The notes under the pieces: model-generated
What the model was told of the DNA's origin: nothing
Databases searched by the model: none
What the model saw: only the letters and a program-made list of their open reading frames with translations
Part shown: piece by piece, positions 23,427 through 31,988 of the stretch
Layout of the letters: each line of letters starts with the position of its first letter
Position numbering within the stretch: the stretch's first letter is position 1
DNA from: Manganitrophus sp963718695
GTDB lineage: Bacteria > Nitrospirota > Nitrospiria > SBBL01 > Manganitrophaceae
Assembly (NCBI GenBank): GCA_963718695.1
Contig: OY970371.1
Span: 3,348,001 to 3,412,000, forward strand
Direction: 5' to 3'
Length of the DNA stretch: 64,000 bases
Translations under genes and position numbers: made by a program

Positions 23427-23639
23427 TTACCGGTGAACAAGTCGGATGGCATTGTGTTTCGCTGCAGAACAGACGACCACGCAGAGCTCACACCCTTTGC
23501 ACCGCTGTTCGATAACCACCGCGACCTTTTTTGTTTTATCAAAGAGAATCGTATCGGCCTCGGGGCAGTACATAATACACAGACGGCATCCCTTGTGGGC
23601 CACACACGCTTCATCAACTACTTCAGCAACAGCATACAT
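23427..23639 (-). CDS. porD: 2-oxoacid:ferredoxin oxidoreductase delta subunit (ferredoxin-type)
   Basis: 70 residues with Cys clusters for two 4Fe-4S centres: CxxxxGCRLCIMYCPEAD and RCKGCELCVVVCSAAKH. It carries electrons between the TPP active site and ferredoxin. Last gene of the five-gene operon, 23 bases after porG and followed by a strong terminator. Confidence 0.88.
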   Translation of the reverse strand: MYAVAEVVDEACVAHKGCRLCIMYCPEADTILFDKTKKVAVVIEQRCKGCELCVVVCSAAKHNAIRLVHR

Positions 23640-23662
23640 CGAATCACTTCCTCCGTTGAACC

Positions 23663-24349
23663 TTAGACCAACATAGGGGTCTTAATCGTTTCAGCCCAGG
23701 CGACACCCAGATCAAAACCCTTTCGGATTGTTTCCATATTCTTAGCCAAAAGCTGCTCTTTCTTGGCGAATTTTTTCTTGATCGCCTCATCCAATGTGGC
23801 CGTTCCTCCGGATGCGACATATTTCTTACCGAATCGATCTTGCAATGCCGCTTCCATCGCTTCCATGGCGACAATCCGGGTGGCGCCCATCAATGCGCCG
23901 AGCATGCCCATATTCGTGGCCAGCTCCGTCCCCGCGATTTCGACCGCCAACGTCGTTGCCGGAACGGTGAAAATGGGGACATTCTGTTGTTCCAAGAAGG
24001 AGAGATCATCATCGGAAAGAGGAATCGGCTCATCCGAGTTGATCATCAAAATACCGCCCGCCTTGATCCCCGAGTAGAACGGCATCGTGTAGCACTTTCC
24101 GAGGGTGATCACCTGGGGATGGAAGACCATGATCACGTCGGGATAGACCAACTCGCCCCGGTCATAGATCCGCTCGCCGGCGATCCGGACGTAGCTTTCG
24201 GCCGGAGCCATTCTCTTTTCGGCTCCGAAGAAGGGATTTGAAATCGCATGTTTTCCCTCTTTGGAAGCCGCCGTCGCCAAGACATGGGCGGAGGTCACCA
24301 CTCCCTGACCCCCCAAACCGGACATTCGAATATTAACGCGCTTTCTCAT
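23663..24349 (-). CDS. porG: 2-oxoacid:ferredoxin oxidoreductase gamma subunit
   Basis: 228 residues from ATG 24349 (MRKRVNIRMSGLGGQGVVTSAHVLATAASKEGKHAISNPFFGAEKRMAPAESYVRI); an in-frame extension upstream lies in the porB coding end and is not used. The GLGGQGV and FGAEKRMAPAESYVRI motifs are those of the POR gamma domain that contacts CoA. Ten bases separate it from porB. Confidence 0.92.
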   Translation of the reverse strand: MRKRVNIRMSGLGGQGVVTSAHVLATAASKEGKHAISNPFFGAEKRMAPAESYVRIAGERIYDRGELVYPDVIMVFHPQVITLGKCYTMPFYSGIKAGGILMINSDEPIPLSDDDLSFLEQQNVPIFTVPATTLAVEIAGTELATNMGMLGALMGATRIVAMEAMEAALQDRFGKKYVASGGTATLDEAIKKKFAKKEQLLAKNMETIRKGFDLGVAWAETIKTPMLV

Positions 24350-24359
24350 GGCTGACTCC

Positions 24360-25250
24360 TTATGCTTGGGTCGACGCGATCGCCGCGGGTTTCTTTTCCT
24401 TTTCCAAGCTTGCCAAGTAGGCTTTCGCTTCCTCGGAGATATATTCCTTGAAGGCAAACCGCTCATTCGGACCCTCGGAATCTCTCATCTCCTGGAGTCC
24501 TTCCATCGCCTGCTTTCCAATCTCGAGGATACAGGGCGTGTAGAGCTGAATATAGGTAGGGCCCACTTCGCGGGCGATCAAGACCGCTTGGCGGATCGCT
24601 TTCTCCACCCGATTTGGTTTGCTGACGGTGAGGGTCGCGACATAATGACAGCCCGACTCCTGAGCGATCTCCGGTAGTTTGACCTTGTCGAATTTCTTTC
24701 CGGCGGGTGCCATCTTGGAGACAAACCCCTTCTGCATCAATCCGCTCTCCTGACCGCCGGTATTGGCGTAGAGCTCGTTATCGAAGCAGATCGTCACGAA
24801 TTTCTCCTGACGGAACCATGACTGAAGGGTCATATCAAGACCGATATCGACTGTAGCGCCGTCACCGGCCAGAACCACCACATCTTTTATCTTTCCGGGA
24901 AAGCGGTGAGCAAGGGCGCGCTTTAGACCCGAGGCGACGGCGTTTTGGTTTCCAAACAAGGAGTGAATATTGTGAACGGCCACATGGGGGAACACCAGGC
25001 TGGTGCAGCCGGTAGAGCCGACCATGACGGTATCTTCCGGGTTCGGGAGACAGGCCAAAACATACCGGAAGGCGATCGATTCGGGACATCCCGCACAGAG
25101 AGAATGCTCCTCGATCAGCTCTTTGGCAACCCCGACATCTTTCCAGCCGCGTCCCTCTTTGCCATACGTCGCACTGTCAACCAGTTCGCGATACTCGGGA
25201 GGCATGATGTCATAAAATTCTTCACAAATCTTAATCTTCTCTTTACCCAC
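24360..25250 (-). CDS. porB: 2-oxoacid:ferredoxin oxidoreductase beta subunit (TPP-binding)
   Basis: 296 residues from GTG 25250, chosen because GGAGG lies just upstream; it overlaps the end of porA by 8 bases. CAGCPESIAFRYVLACLPNPEDTVMVGSTGCTSLVFPH and the TPP motif VVLAGDGATVDIGLDMTLQSWFRQEKFVTICFDNELYANTGGQ are typical of POR beta, with Cys residues for an Fe-S cluster. The holoenzyme interconverts a 2-oxoacid and CoA with acyl-CoA, CO2 and reduced ferredoxin. Confidence 0.93.
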   Translation of the reverse strand: MGKEKIKICEEFYDIMPPEYRELVDSATYGKEGRGWKDVGVAKELIEEHSLCAGCPESIAFRYVLACLPNPEDTVMVGSTGCTSLVFPHVAVHNIHSLFGNQNAVASGLKRALAHRFPGKIKDVVVLAGDGATVDIGLDMTLQSWFRQEKFVTICFDNELYANTGGQESGLMQKGFVSKMAPAGKKFDKVKLPEIAQESGCHYVATLTVSKPNRVEKAIRQAVLIAREVGPTYIQLYTPCILEIGKQAMEGLQEMRDSEGPNERFAFKEYISEEAKAYLASLEKEKKPAAIASTQA

Positions 25251-26442
25251 GGACCACCTCCTTTTTACCGGCCAGCACCTTTTTAATCTCTTCCACAATC
25301 ACTTCAGGGGGCATCGTCATTCCGCCCGCCACATGGGGGCCATCGATGACGCGATGATTGTCGGGAATGACCGATTTAATTTCTCGTGCCATCCATCCGA
25401 CCACATTGAACTCGGGCACGAAGATCAGCTTCGCATTTTTGGTCGCCTGACGGATCTCCTCGTGAGGGAACGGACGCAGTGTCTTCACCTTTACAATGCC
25501 GACGCGGATTCCTTCTTCCGCCAAAAGACGAATCGCTTCCCGTCCTTGCGCCACGGCGGTTCCCGACGAAACGATCAAAATCTCTGCATCGCTGTTTTCT
25601 TCCTCGATTAATCCCCCAATCAGACGGATCGTGTGTTTTCTGGATCGTTCAATGGCGGCGCGGATCTCCTGCTGCCAGCTTGCATGGGTCGCATAGCTGA
25701 TGTAGTTGCTCTTCATGACAAAAGGATCCCGCATCATGCGGACCGGCGGAACTTCCATATCCATACACGGAACCGGGGAGCGGTAGGGGTTGTAGGGAGG
25801 AAGGGCCAAATCGGCGGAGGGAATCATGACCATATCTTTGGTGTGGCTGACGAAGAATCCGTCGATGACGATGGCAATCGGGAGATGGACATCAGGCTCT
25901 TCGGCGACAATATAGCCTTTGAGGAGATAGTCCAAAAGTTCTTGAGCGGTTTCTGCATGCCAGATGAGCATCCCGGTATCCAGGATCATTCCGAGTTCGA
26001 GGGTGTCGGGCTGAATATTCAGCGGGGAGTTGATCCCGCGGACCATCACGTTGATCAGGATCGGGAGACGGGAGCCGGCCCACATCGGAAAGTTCTCATA
26101 GGCGCGGAGGGTTCCAGGTCCTGAAGTGGTGGTGAAGACACGCGCCCCACCGAAAGAGGCGCCGGCACACTGTGACATCACGGCAAATTCGCTCTCTCCG
26201 CGGAAGTAATCCCCGACATAACCTTCCACATACAGATCACCGACCATCGCCGCCGCTTCGCTCTGAGGGGTGATCGGGTAGGCCACAGAAATATCGACGC
26301 TCGCCCGACGGATCGCCTCGCGAACAACCTCGCTCCCCGTCATGAAATGCTGCTGCCGAGGGGCTTCAAAAAAGAGGTACTCCGGCTCAACAATTTTTTG
26401 GCCCTTCTTATTCACCGTACCGATAATCGTATTCGCTTCCAT
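25243..26442 (-). CDS. porA: 2-oxoacid:ferredoxin oxidoreductase alpha subunit
   Basis: 399 residues. SEVVREAIRRASVDISVAYPITPQSEAAAMVGDLYVEGYVGDYFRGESEFAVMSQCAGASFGGARVFTTTSGPGTLRAYENFPMWAG is the POR alpha substrate-binding domain with the YPITPQ motif. The later region (ILIVSSGTAVAQGREAIRLLAEEGIRVGIVKVKTLRPFP) is domain II. GAGGGG precedes the start. Pyruvate versus 2-oxoglutarate specificity cannot be decided by eye. Confidence 0.94.
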   Translation of the reverse strand: MEANTIIGTVNKKGQKIVEPEYLFFEAPRQQHFMTGSEVVREAIRRASVDISVAYPITPQSEAAAMVGDLYVEGYVGDYFRGESEFAVMSQCAGASFGGARVFTTTSGPGTLRAYENFPMWAGSRLPILINVMVRGINSPLNIQPDTLELGMILDTGMLIWHAETAQELLDYLLKGYIVAEEPDVHLPIAIVIDGFFVSHTKDMVMIPSADLALPPYNPYRSPVPCMDMEVPPVRMMRDPFVMKSNYISYATHASWQQEIRAAIERSRKHTIRLIGGLIEEENSDAEILIVSSGTAVAQGREAIRLLAEEGIRVGIVKVKTLRPFPHEEIRQATKNAKLIFVPEFNVVGWMAREIKSVIPDNHRVIDGPHVAGGMTMPPEVIVEEIKKVLAGKKEVVRG

Positions 26443-26488
26443 TGGATCCCCTCCTTATTAGGATTTAGGGTCTTACCGGTTTTAATTC

Positions 26489-27115
26489 TTAAGCCTTCGA
26501 AACGGCCACGCCGCTCTGGCTTGCATAACTTCCGGATGCCTTCGCCTTTTTAACCGCCTCAGCAAACTTCCAGATTTTTTCTGGCGTCGCATCCCGGAAA
26601 GAGAGCATCGCATCCTCATGTCCCGCTTGGGCGCACATCGCAACGGTATAACAATTGGTCCCTCCTCGAATAATCTTCAAGGAAAGATTCGCCTGATGGC
26701 AGTGGACGCCGACAAACATACAGACATCGATCTTATTATGCCAGATGGTCAAATTCGGATGGTTGGGATTAATTTCGACTTCAGGATTAATCTTCGGGTA
26801 TTTCGGACGGTAGTCGGGCATCGGGATCAGCAATGCCCCGGGGTTGTGCGATTTGAGTTCATCATAGAGGGCTTTAATCGCCGTCGCTTTTTTGGCTGCC
26901 TTCTCATTCCAATTCCAAAGAACCAGCGGGCCGGGGAAGATCGTCGGCACTTTGGCCCTCAGAAATTGCTTTGCCGCCTCTTCCATTGCAATATCTTCAT
27001 GGACAATTTCACCATGGATGTGGGCCTGACCCGGGTCAGGCAGGACAATGCCGACACAAGCGGCGGCGGGGGGCAAGAAGGCTTCGGGGCCTGGTAAGAC
27101 ACGATATTTTCCCAT
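26489..27115 (-). CDS. porE: 2-oxoacid:ferredoxin oxidoreductase epsilon subunit
   Basis: 208 residues from ATG 27115 (MGKYRVLPGPEAFLPPAAACVGIVLPDPGQAHIHGEIVHEDIAMEEAAKQFL), chosen for a GGGAG box; the in-frame extension reads the hairpin region. LTIWHNKIDVCMFVGVHCHQANLSLKIIRGGTNCYTVAMCAQAGHEDAMLSFRDATPEKIWKF matches the extra subunit found only in five-subunit enzymes of Hydrogenobacter, Nitrospira and relatives. First gene of the operon. Confidence 0.88.
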   Translation of the reverse strand: MGKYRVLPGPEAFLPPAAACVGIVLPDPGQAHIHGEIVHEDIAMEEAAKQFLRAKVPTIFPGPLVLWNWNEKAAKKATAIKALYDELKSHNPGALLIPMPDYRPKYPKINPEVEINPNHPNLTIWHNKIDVCMFVGVHCHQANLSLKIIRGGTNCYTVAMCAQAGHEDAMLSFRDATPEKIWKFAEAVKKAKASGSYASQSGVAVSKA

Positions 27116-27180
27116 CCGTAGAACTCCCTTCGAGACTCTGATAAACCGGCGAATAAAAAGAACGACTACCCACTCGGGCC

Positions 27181-27212
27181 GAAGAGGCCTGCAGGTTTCT
27201 GCAGGCCTCTTC
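27181..27212. promoter_or_regulatory. perfect 14-bp hairpin ahead of the por operon
   Basis: GAAGAGGCCTGCAG (27181-27194), loop GTTT, CTGCAGGCCTCTTC (27199-27212). It lies between recR and porE. On the minus strand a TTCTTTTTATT run follows 16 bases later, so it may terminate recR transcription or sit in the por leader as an attenuator or RNA-stability stem. Confidence 0.55.
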
Positions 27213-27303
27213 AAATCCCTAAAAACTTCTGAAAATACAGATAATAATACCAGAAGGTATTTTTAAAACATAGCACACCCCTCTTTAACTCGTCAAGGGA
27301 ATT

Positions 27304-27906
27304 TTAAGAGATCTCGCGTCGGCCTTCGAGCGATTTGGCGAGGGTCACTTCGTCGGCATATTCCAGATCGACACCGACCGGAATGCCGCAGGCAATCCGG
27401 GTGACCTTAATATTCAGCGGCTTAATGAGGCGGGTCAGATAAATGGCGGTCGCTTCCCCTTCAATATTCGGATTGGTTGCGACAATGACCTCCGAAATTC
27501 CTCCCTTTTCAAGCCTTTCGATGAGATTTTTAATGGTCAGTTCCGTACCGTTCGTCTCCGATAAAGGAGAAAGGGCACCGAGTAGGACGTGGTAGAGTCC
27601 CTTATATTCTCCGGTTCTCTCGATGGCATAAAGGGTGCTCGGCTCTTCCACAACAACCACTCTTTGGGTGTCTCGATTGGGGCTGGAACAGATGGCGCAG
27701 ATTTCGCCTTCTGAGATATTATTGCAGATCTTACAAAAGGAGAGCATGTCTTTGACGTCAATAATCGCCTGGCCGATTTTTTTCGCCCCCTCGGTCGGCA
27801 TCTTCAAGATATAAAACGCCATCCGCTGCGCCGATTTCCGCCCGACGCCGGGAAGTTCCATGAGCTGCTCGATTAAATATGCGAATCTGCCTTTCTGGTC
27901 CATCAT
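27304..27906 (-). CDS. recR: recombination protein RecR
   Basis: 200 residues. An N-terminal helix-hairpin-helix (LIEQLMELPGVGRKSAQRMAF), a C4 zinc finger (CKICNNISEGEICAIC), a Toprim domain (VVVVEEPSTLYAIERTGEYKGLYHVLLGALSPL) and a C-terminal TRIACGIPVGVDLEYADEVTLAKSLEGRR. RecR acts with RecO/RecF to load RecA at gaps. It follows ybaB and dnaX in the usual dnaX-ybaB-recR order. Confidence 0.97.
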   Translation of the reverse strand: MMDQKGRFAYLIEQLMELPGVGRKSAQRMAFYILKMPTEGAKKIGQAIIDVKDMLSFCKICNNISEGEICAICSSPNRDTQRVVVVEEPSTLYAIERTGEYKGLYHVLLGALSPLSETNGTELTIKNLIERLEKGGISEVIVATNPNIEGEATAIYLTRLIKPLNIKVTRIACGIPVGVDLEYADEVTLAKSLEGRREIS

Positions 27907-28005
27907 CTCTTTTTCTTTTATATGTGGCTCCGGCGCTGGAAGATCACTGCTGATTTCGAGATCTTCTCACCAAGCGCGCCATGCCCCACGCCCCTCTCTC
28001 TTATT

Positions 28006-28326
28006 CTAAAACAACCCTGGGATATTCAACCCCCCGGTCATTCCTTTCATTTCTTCCGCAATGAGCTCTTGGCTTTTTCGAAGTCCTTCGTTGACGGCCG
28101 CCATGATGAGGTCCTGAAGCATCTCCACATCCCCTGATTTGATGATCTCCGGGTCGATTGCCACCGACAGAAGCTGTTGTCTTCCGCTCACCTTTACGGT
28201 GACCATCCCTCCTCCGGAAGAGGCCTCGACCGTCTTCTTCGCCGCCTCTTCCTGAAGCTTTGCCATCCGCTCCTGGAGGGCTTGCGCCTGCTTCATGATA
28301 TCGCCGAGCATTTTTTTATTTGACAT
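28006..28326 (-). CDS. ybaB: YbaB/EbfC nucleoid-associated protein
   Basis: 106 residues. MLGDIMKQAQALQERMAKLQEEAAKKTVEASSGGGMVTVKVSGRQQLLSVAIDPEIIKSGDVEMLQDLIMAAVNEGLRKSQELIAEEM is the full YbaB family pattern; the protein forms tweezer-like dimers on DNA. It lies 12 bases after dnaX and ahead of recR. Confidence 0.95.
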   Translation of the reverse strand: MSNKKMLGDIMKQAQALQERMAKLQEEAAKKTVEASSGGGMVTVKVSGRQQLLSVAIDPEIIKSGDVEMLQDLIMAAVNEGLRKSQELIAEEMKGMTGGLNIPGLF

Positions 28327-28338
28327 GGTGACTCCTCA

Positions 28339-29982
28339 TCAGAATATCTTTCCTTGCTGGGTCTCGATCACCTCTCCCCCCAACACCCGCAGCGCCTCCT
28401 GGATGAAGGGATGGGATGTCGGCAAATGCGGTGTCGATTCCTTCCTGAAAGCGGGGGAAGGAATCGCCGTCCCGTGCAGATCAACCAGTTCCAAGACGAC
28501 TTCCCTTTGGAAGTGGGTTTTGAACAAAGCGCCGATTAATTTCTGGTTCTCTTCTTTTTGAATCAGTGGAATTAAGAACGACTCCGAATAACCTATCTTA
28601 ACCCTTTGCTCAGTAATTTCCAAGAGGGTTCCCTGCTCTAAAAACGATCCAAGGCTCGGCCGCTTTTCCTTAATTTCCGAGATGATCTGCTGCCAAACCC
28701 TCTTTTTATCGGACGCGGCCGGGGAAGAGGAGGCTTTTGGAATCTCAAGAGCCTTTTGAATCGAAGGGACAGGGGCAGGCATGCCTTTCTCAGACGATGT
28801 CGACGGACGCACGTTCACCTGAGGAGAGGGAGAACCTCCCCCTCCCAACACGTCGAGCCGCTCCAGAATTTTCTCCACCGGCTGAAGATGAGCCAGTGAA
28901 ATCGCCTTCATCAAGGCGACCTCGAACAGAAGATGCGGATGCGGCGCGGTGCGAATCTCTCCCTGGAGGCGGGCAAAGAGGGAAAAAAGGCGCTGTAATT
29001 CCTCGTCGGAGAAGAGGGCCGCCTCCGCGCGAATCTCATCGATCTCCTCTTTCGGAAGATCGATCCAGGCCTCGGCTCCGTCCACATGGCGCGCAACAAT
29101 CAAATGCCGCAGATGCTCCAGCCAGTCGCCGAGAAACTGACGGAGGTCATATCCCTGATCGGCGATCTCTCTGGCCAACCCCAGTGCCGCCGTGGCATTC
29201 CGGTCATGGATGGCTCGAACCAAAGAATGAAATCTCGCCTCCCCCATTCGTCCAAGAAGAGTAAAGAGATCCTCTTCGCTGACCTCCTGACCGCCATAGG
29301 AAATCGCCTGATCGAGAAGGCTCAAGGCGTCCCGCATGCTCCCCTCGGCGGCCTTTGCAATCAGCACCAAGCCCCGCTCGGCGAAGCGGACCTTTCGCTC
29401 ATCGGCCACGCGCTGCAGCTGCGTGATGATCTCCTGGCGCGAAATCCGGCGGAAGACAAAATGCTGACAGCGGGAGAGAATCGTGGCGGGTATTTTGTGA
29501 GATTCGGTTGTGGCGAAGATGAATACCAGATGGAGCGGCGGCTCTTCGAGCGTCTTCAGAAGCGCATTGAAGGCGGCGTTCGAAAGCATGTGCACTTCAT
29601 CGATAATATAGATCTTGTATTTTCCGCGAAGCGGGAGGTATTTTACTTTCTCGCGCAGCTCACGGACATCGTCCACGCCGGTGTTCGACGCGCCGTCGAT
29701 CTCAACCACATCGACCGAACGTCCCTCGGTAATCTCCTTGCACGAATCGCACTGATTGCAGGGGCTCGCCCCCTGGGGGGTGGCGCAGTTCAGCGCCTTG
29801 GCCAGCAGCCGGGCCATCGTCGTCTTCCCGACGCCACGGATTCCGGAGAAAAGATAGGCCTGCGCGACCTTCCCCCGCTGAACGGCGTTGATTAGGGTGG
29901 TCGCCACGTGACGCTGGCCAATTACCTCTTCAAAGGTCTGCGGTCTCCACTTTCTTGCCGATACCTGATAATTGCTTGCCAT
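28339..29982 (-). CDS. dnaX: DNA polymerase III subunit gamma/tau
   Basis: 547 residues from ATG 29982 (MASNYQVSARKWRPQTFEEVIGQRHV), chosen because DnaX proteins begin near this motif; an ATG 30 bases upstream is in frame. AAA+ clamp-loader ATPase with Walker A GVGKTTMARLLAKALNC, a zinc module (CNQCDSC), KIYIIDEVHMLSNAAFNALLKTLEEPP and the SRC sensor motif (TILSRCQHF). The C-terminal part is tau-like. No slippery A-run suggesting a gamma frameshift is obvious. Confidence 0.96.
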   Translation of the reverse strand: MASNYQVSARKWRPQTFEEVIGQRHVATTLINAVQRGKVAQAYLFSGIRGVGKTTMARLLAKALNCATPQGASPCNQCDSCKEITEGRSVDVVEIDGASNTGVDDVRELREKVKYLPLRGKYKIYIIDEVHMLSNAAFNALLKTLEEPPLHLVFIFATTESHKIPATILSRCQHFVFRRISRQEIITQLQRVADERKVRFAERGLVLIAKAAEGSMRDALSLLDQAISYGGQEVSEEDLFTLLGRMGEARFHSLVRAIHDRNATAALGLAREIADQGYDLRQFLGDWLEHLRHLIVARHVDGAEAWIDLPKEEIDEIRAEAALFSDEELQRLFSLFARLQGEIRTAPHPHLLFEVALMKAISLAHLQPVEKILERLDVLGGGGSPSPQVNVRPSTSSEKGMPAPVPSIQKALEIPKASSSPAASDKKRVWQQIISEIKEKRPSLGSFLEQGTLLEITEQRVKIGYSESFLIPLIQKEENQKLIGALFKTHFQREVVLELVDLHGTAIPSPAFRKESTPHLPTSHPFIQEALRVLGGEVIETQQGKIF

Positions 29983-30064
29983 TCGGATCAATACCCCCGA
30001 CGATCTCGGCATTGTAGGGGCGTATGCGATACGCCCTTACCTAATTTGATAAATTTGTACCGAA

Positions 30065-30197
30065 AGATGTGTTTGATGGAGAGACCAGGTGAACCTGCGG
30101 CACATAGAAGGGCCTATTTACCGTTGCTTCCTTCCGGACCTGGCGGGGTTCATAGGTTTCTATTGCACAGGGCCCGGTCCCTCCATCAAACACATCT
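30065..30197 (-). ncRNA. ffs: signal recognition particle RNA (4.5S-type)
   Basis: On the minus strand the RNA has the conserved domain IV core, in which the stretch AGGTCCGGAAGGAAGCAACGG lies inside a long hairpin ending GGGACCGGGCC / GGTTCACCTGGTCTCTCC. Outer ends 30065-30080 and 30182-30197 pair perfectly over 16 bases. The mature RNA is probably 30075-30187. It lies just upstream of dnaX, the common position. Confidence 0.93.
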
Positions 30198-30219
30198 TTA
30201 GAAGTAAGGCTGTCAGCAA

Positions 30220-30285
30220 TCAGCCGTCAGCGCTCAGCTTAAAGATTTAAAGCCTAAGCTGAAAGCTGATCGCTGACCGCTTATT
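30220..30285. repeat. CAGCTGATCGCTGA-type imperfect inverted repeat, copy A
   Basis: GTCAGCGCTCAGCTTAAAG and its imperfect complement (AAGCTGATCGCTGAC) flank a short centre. A related copy lies between the two tRNA-Ser genes. Confidence 0.5.
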
Positions 30286-30289
30286 TAAC

Positions 30290-30382
30290 TGGCGGAGAGA
30301 GGGGGATTTGAACCCCCGAGGCGACTTTTGGCCGCCTACACGATTTCCAGTCGTGCTCCTTCAGCCGCTCGGACATCTCTCC
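30290..30382 (-). tRNA. tRNA-Ser (GGA)
   Basis: Minus-strand class II tRNA: GGAGAGATGTCCGAG start, anticodon loop CTGGAAA, long variable arm (GGCGGCCAAAAGTCGCC), T-loop GGTTCAAATCC, encoded CCA end. Confidence 0.95.
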
Positions 30383-30399
30383 GGATCGAAATAAAGCGT

Positions 30400-30470
30400 T
30401 CAGCCATCAGCTTTTCAGTATTTTTTGTTCTTCTTCAAGCTGATCGCTGACAGCTGAATGCTGATAGCTT
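30400..30470. repeat. CAGCTGATCGCTGA-type imperfect inverted repeat, copy B
   Basis: TTCAGCCATCAGCTTTTCAG and AAGCTGATCGCTGACAGCTG flank a T-rich centre, similar to copy A at 30220-30285. Confidence 0.5.
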
Positions 30471-30476
30471 TTTATA

Positions 30477-30568
30477 TGGCGGAGAGAGAGGGATTTGAAC
30501 CCCCGGTGGAGTTACCCCCACATCTGATTTCGAGTCAGACGCCTTCAACCGAACTCGGCCATCTCTCC
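30477..30568 (-). tRNA. tRNA-Ser (CGA)
   Basis: Minus-strand class II tRNA: GGAGAGATGGCCGAG, anticodon loop CTCGAAA, long variable arm, T-loop GGTTCAAATCC, encoded CCA. Confidence 0.95.
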
Positions 30569-30624
30569 GAAAAATTTGTCCCACAATGTGATGAATGACG
30601 ACTCACTCGACACAGACCGCGCAA

Positions 30625-31116
30625 TTACGTGCGATCCGCTGTCTTCAAAGGTCCGGATCGCTCGCGCAGACGACCGAAAAAGCGCTGGAGCAACTGCTCC
30701 GACCCCTCGGAGAGAACCCCGCCGACCACCTCCATTCGATGATTGAACCGAGGCTCCCGCACAACGTCCACCACGGAGCCGCAAGCGCCAGCCTTGGGAT
30801 CGGCCGCTCCGTAGACCAAGCGATCGACCCGGGCCTGAATCAACGCCCCGGCACACATCGCACATGGCTCCAGGGTGACATAAAGGGTCCCGCCCAGCCG
30901 CCACCGCCTCAACGTCTCCGCCCCCTTCCGGAGGACCAGCATTTCCGCATGCGCCGTCGGATCGTGCCGAATCTCTTTCAGATTATAGGCGGTAAACGTC
31001 GCGGCATCCTTACAGACCAGGATGGCACCGACCGGGACTTCCCCTTCGCTGAAGGCTGCTTCCGCCGCCCCCAGGGCCAGCCGCATGTACTGCTCATCCT
31101 GATCAGTGGAATGCAT
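30625..31116 (-). CDS. tadA: tRNA-specific adenosine deaminase
   Basis: 163 residues. Zinc-dependent deaminase that makes inosine at the wobble base of tRNA-Arg(ACG). YMRLALGAAEAAFSEGEVPVGAILV, the catalytic DPTAHAEMLVLRKGA and the zinc motif TLYVTLEPCAMCAGALIQARVDRLVYGAADPKAGACGS are all present. It lies next to the tRNA-Ser genes, a common arrangement. Confidence 0.95.
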   Translation of the reverse strand: MHSTDQDEQYMRLALGAAEAAFSEGEVPVGAILVCKDAATFTAYNLKEIRHDPTAHAEMLVLRKGAETLRRWRLGGTLYVTLEPCAMCAGALIQARVDRLVYGAADPKAGACGSVVDVVREPRFNHRMEVVGGVLSEGSEQLLQRFFGRLRERSGPLKTADRT

Positions 31117-31311
31117 GCAAGTGAGGTTGAATTGTGGGGACCATCCGGTGGATTTTAGGGAATTCGACCCGAATTGTCAAGGTGAACTCCCGATCAATTT
31201 CACTCTGCCGCGGACTTTTGATCGGCACTCGGATAAAGCAGGGATCGCTCACCCAGGTCATCTTACGCGATGCGGATTAAATCGATCACGCGTCGGAAGT
31301 CCCTCATGGAC

Positions 31312-31340
31312 TTGCCCGATTTCTACGATTCCTGTATAGT
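31312..31340 (+). promoter_or_regulatory. promoter of the 31359-33308 gene group
   Basis: TTGCCC (31312-31317), 17 bases, TATAGT (31335-31340). The ATG at 31359 would be only about 12 bases from the transcription start, consistent with its lack of a ribosome-binding site. Confidence 0.5.
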
Positions 31341-31358
31341 ACGGGCCAATTATCTCTA

Positions 31359-31988
31359 ATGAGAGGGAAACCCTTGGGCTGGCTTGATGCTTTATTCCAG
31401 CGTAGACCGACCGCCAATCCCGCCGTAAAATCACTTCGTCGAAACCAAGGAAAACTCGACCCCGAAATCGAGGAGATCATTACCCTCCTCCCCAAGATGG
31501 GGGAGACGATCCGCCAAGGAGCCGATTATCTCTTTATGAAAGTCCTTCAGGAACAGATCCGGAATTACGATACCCGCTTTGGAAGCAGGGTCGTGGATCA
31601 GCTCGACGATCCGAAGAAGTCGGCGATTCTGCGGAAACTGACCAGCCTCATGCTCGTCACTTTCTTTAATGAGCTCTCCGAGCAGTATCCCGATTCCCCC
31701 ATTCCGTCGGCGCTCACCGATGCCGTTCATTACGAAATCTATCAAGCCCTCCCCGCCAAAGACAGCTTTATTGATTATCTGACCTACCGCAATCCCAACT
31801 TCGAGGACCCCCGATTGGCGCCGGCATTCAAGTTTGGCAATGACATTGCGGAGATCGTACAGACGCTCGACCTTTCTTTTTCTTTCACCGTCTCCCAACA
31901 AACGATGATCATCTCCGATATTTCACGAAAACTCATCCGGCTGGTCCTCTTCGATGAACCGATTGAGGCCGCCCCCCAATCGCCATGA
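31359..31988 (+). CDS. hypothetical protein
   Basis: 209 residues, soluble, helical (LDPEIEEIITLLPKMGETIRQGADYLFMKVLQEQIRNYDTRFGSRVVDQL; LTSLMLVTFFNELSEQYPDSPIP). No signal peptide or membrane helix. Its stop overlaps the start of the VanZ gene by 4 bases (ATGA), so the two are coupled. No family recognised. Confidence 0.72.
   Translation: MRGKPLGWLDALFQRRPTANPAVKSLRRNQGKLDPEIEEIITLLPKMGETIRQGADYLFMKVLQEQIRNYDTRFGSRVVDQLDDPKKSAILRKLTSLMLVTFFNELSEQYPDSPIPSALTDAVHYEIYQALPAKDSFIDYLTYRNPNFEDPRLAPAFKFGNDIAEIVQTLDLSFSFTVSQQTMIISDISRKLIRLVLFDEPIEAAPQSP

Noticed and set aside
29908..30201. Plus-strand frame over the SRP RNA
   Set aside because: The region is clearly the SRP RNA gene with paired ends and conserved core; the frame is incidental.
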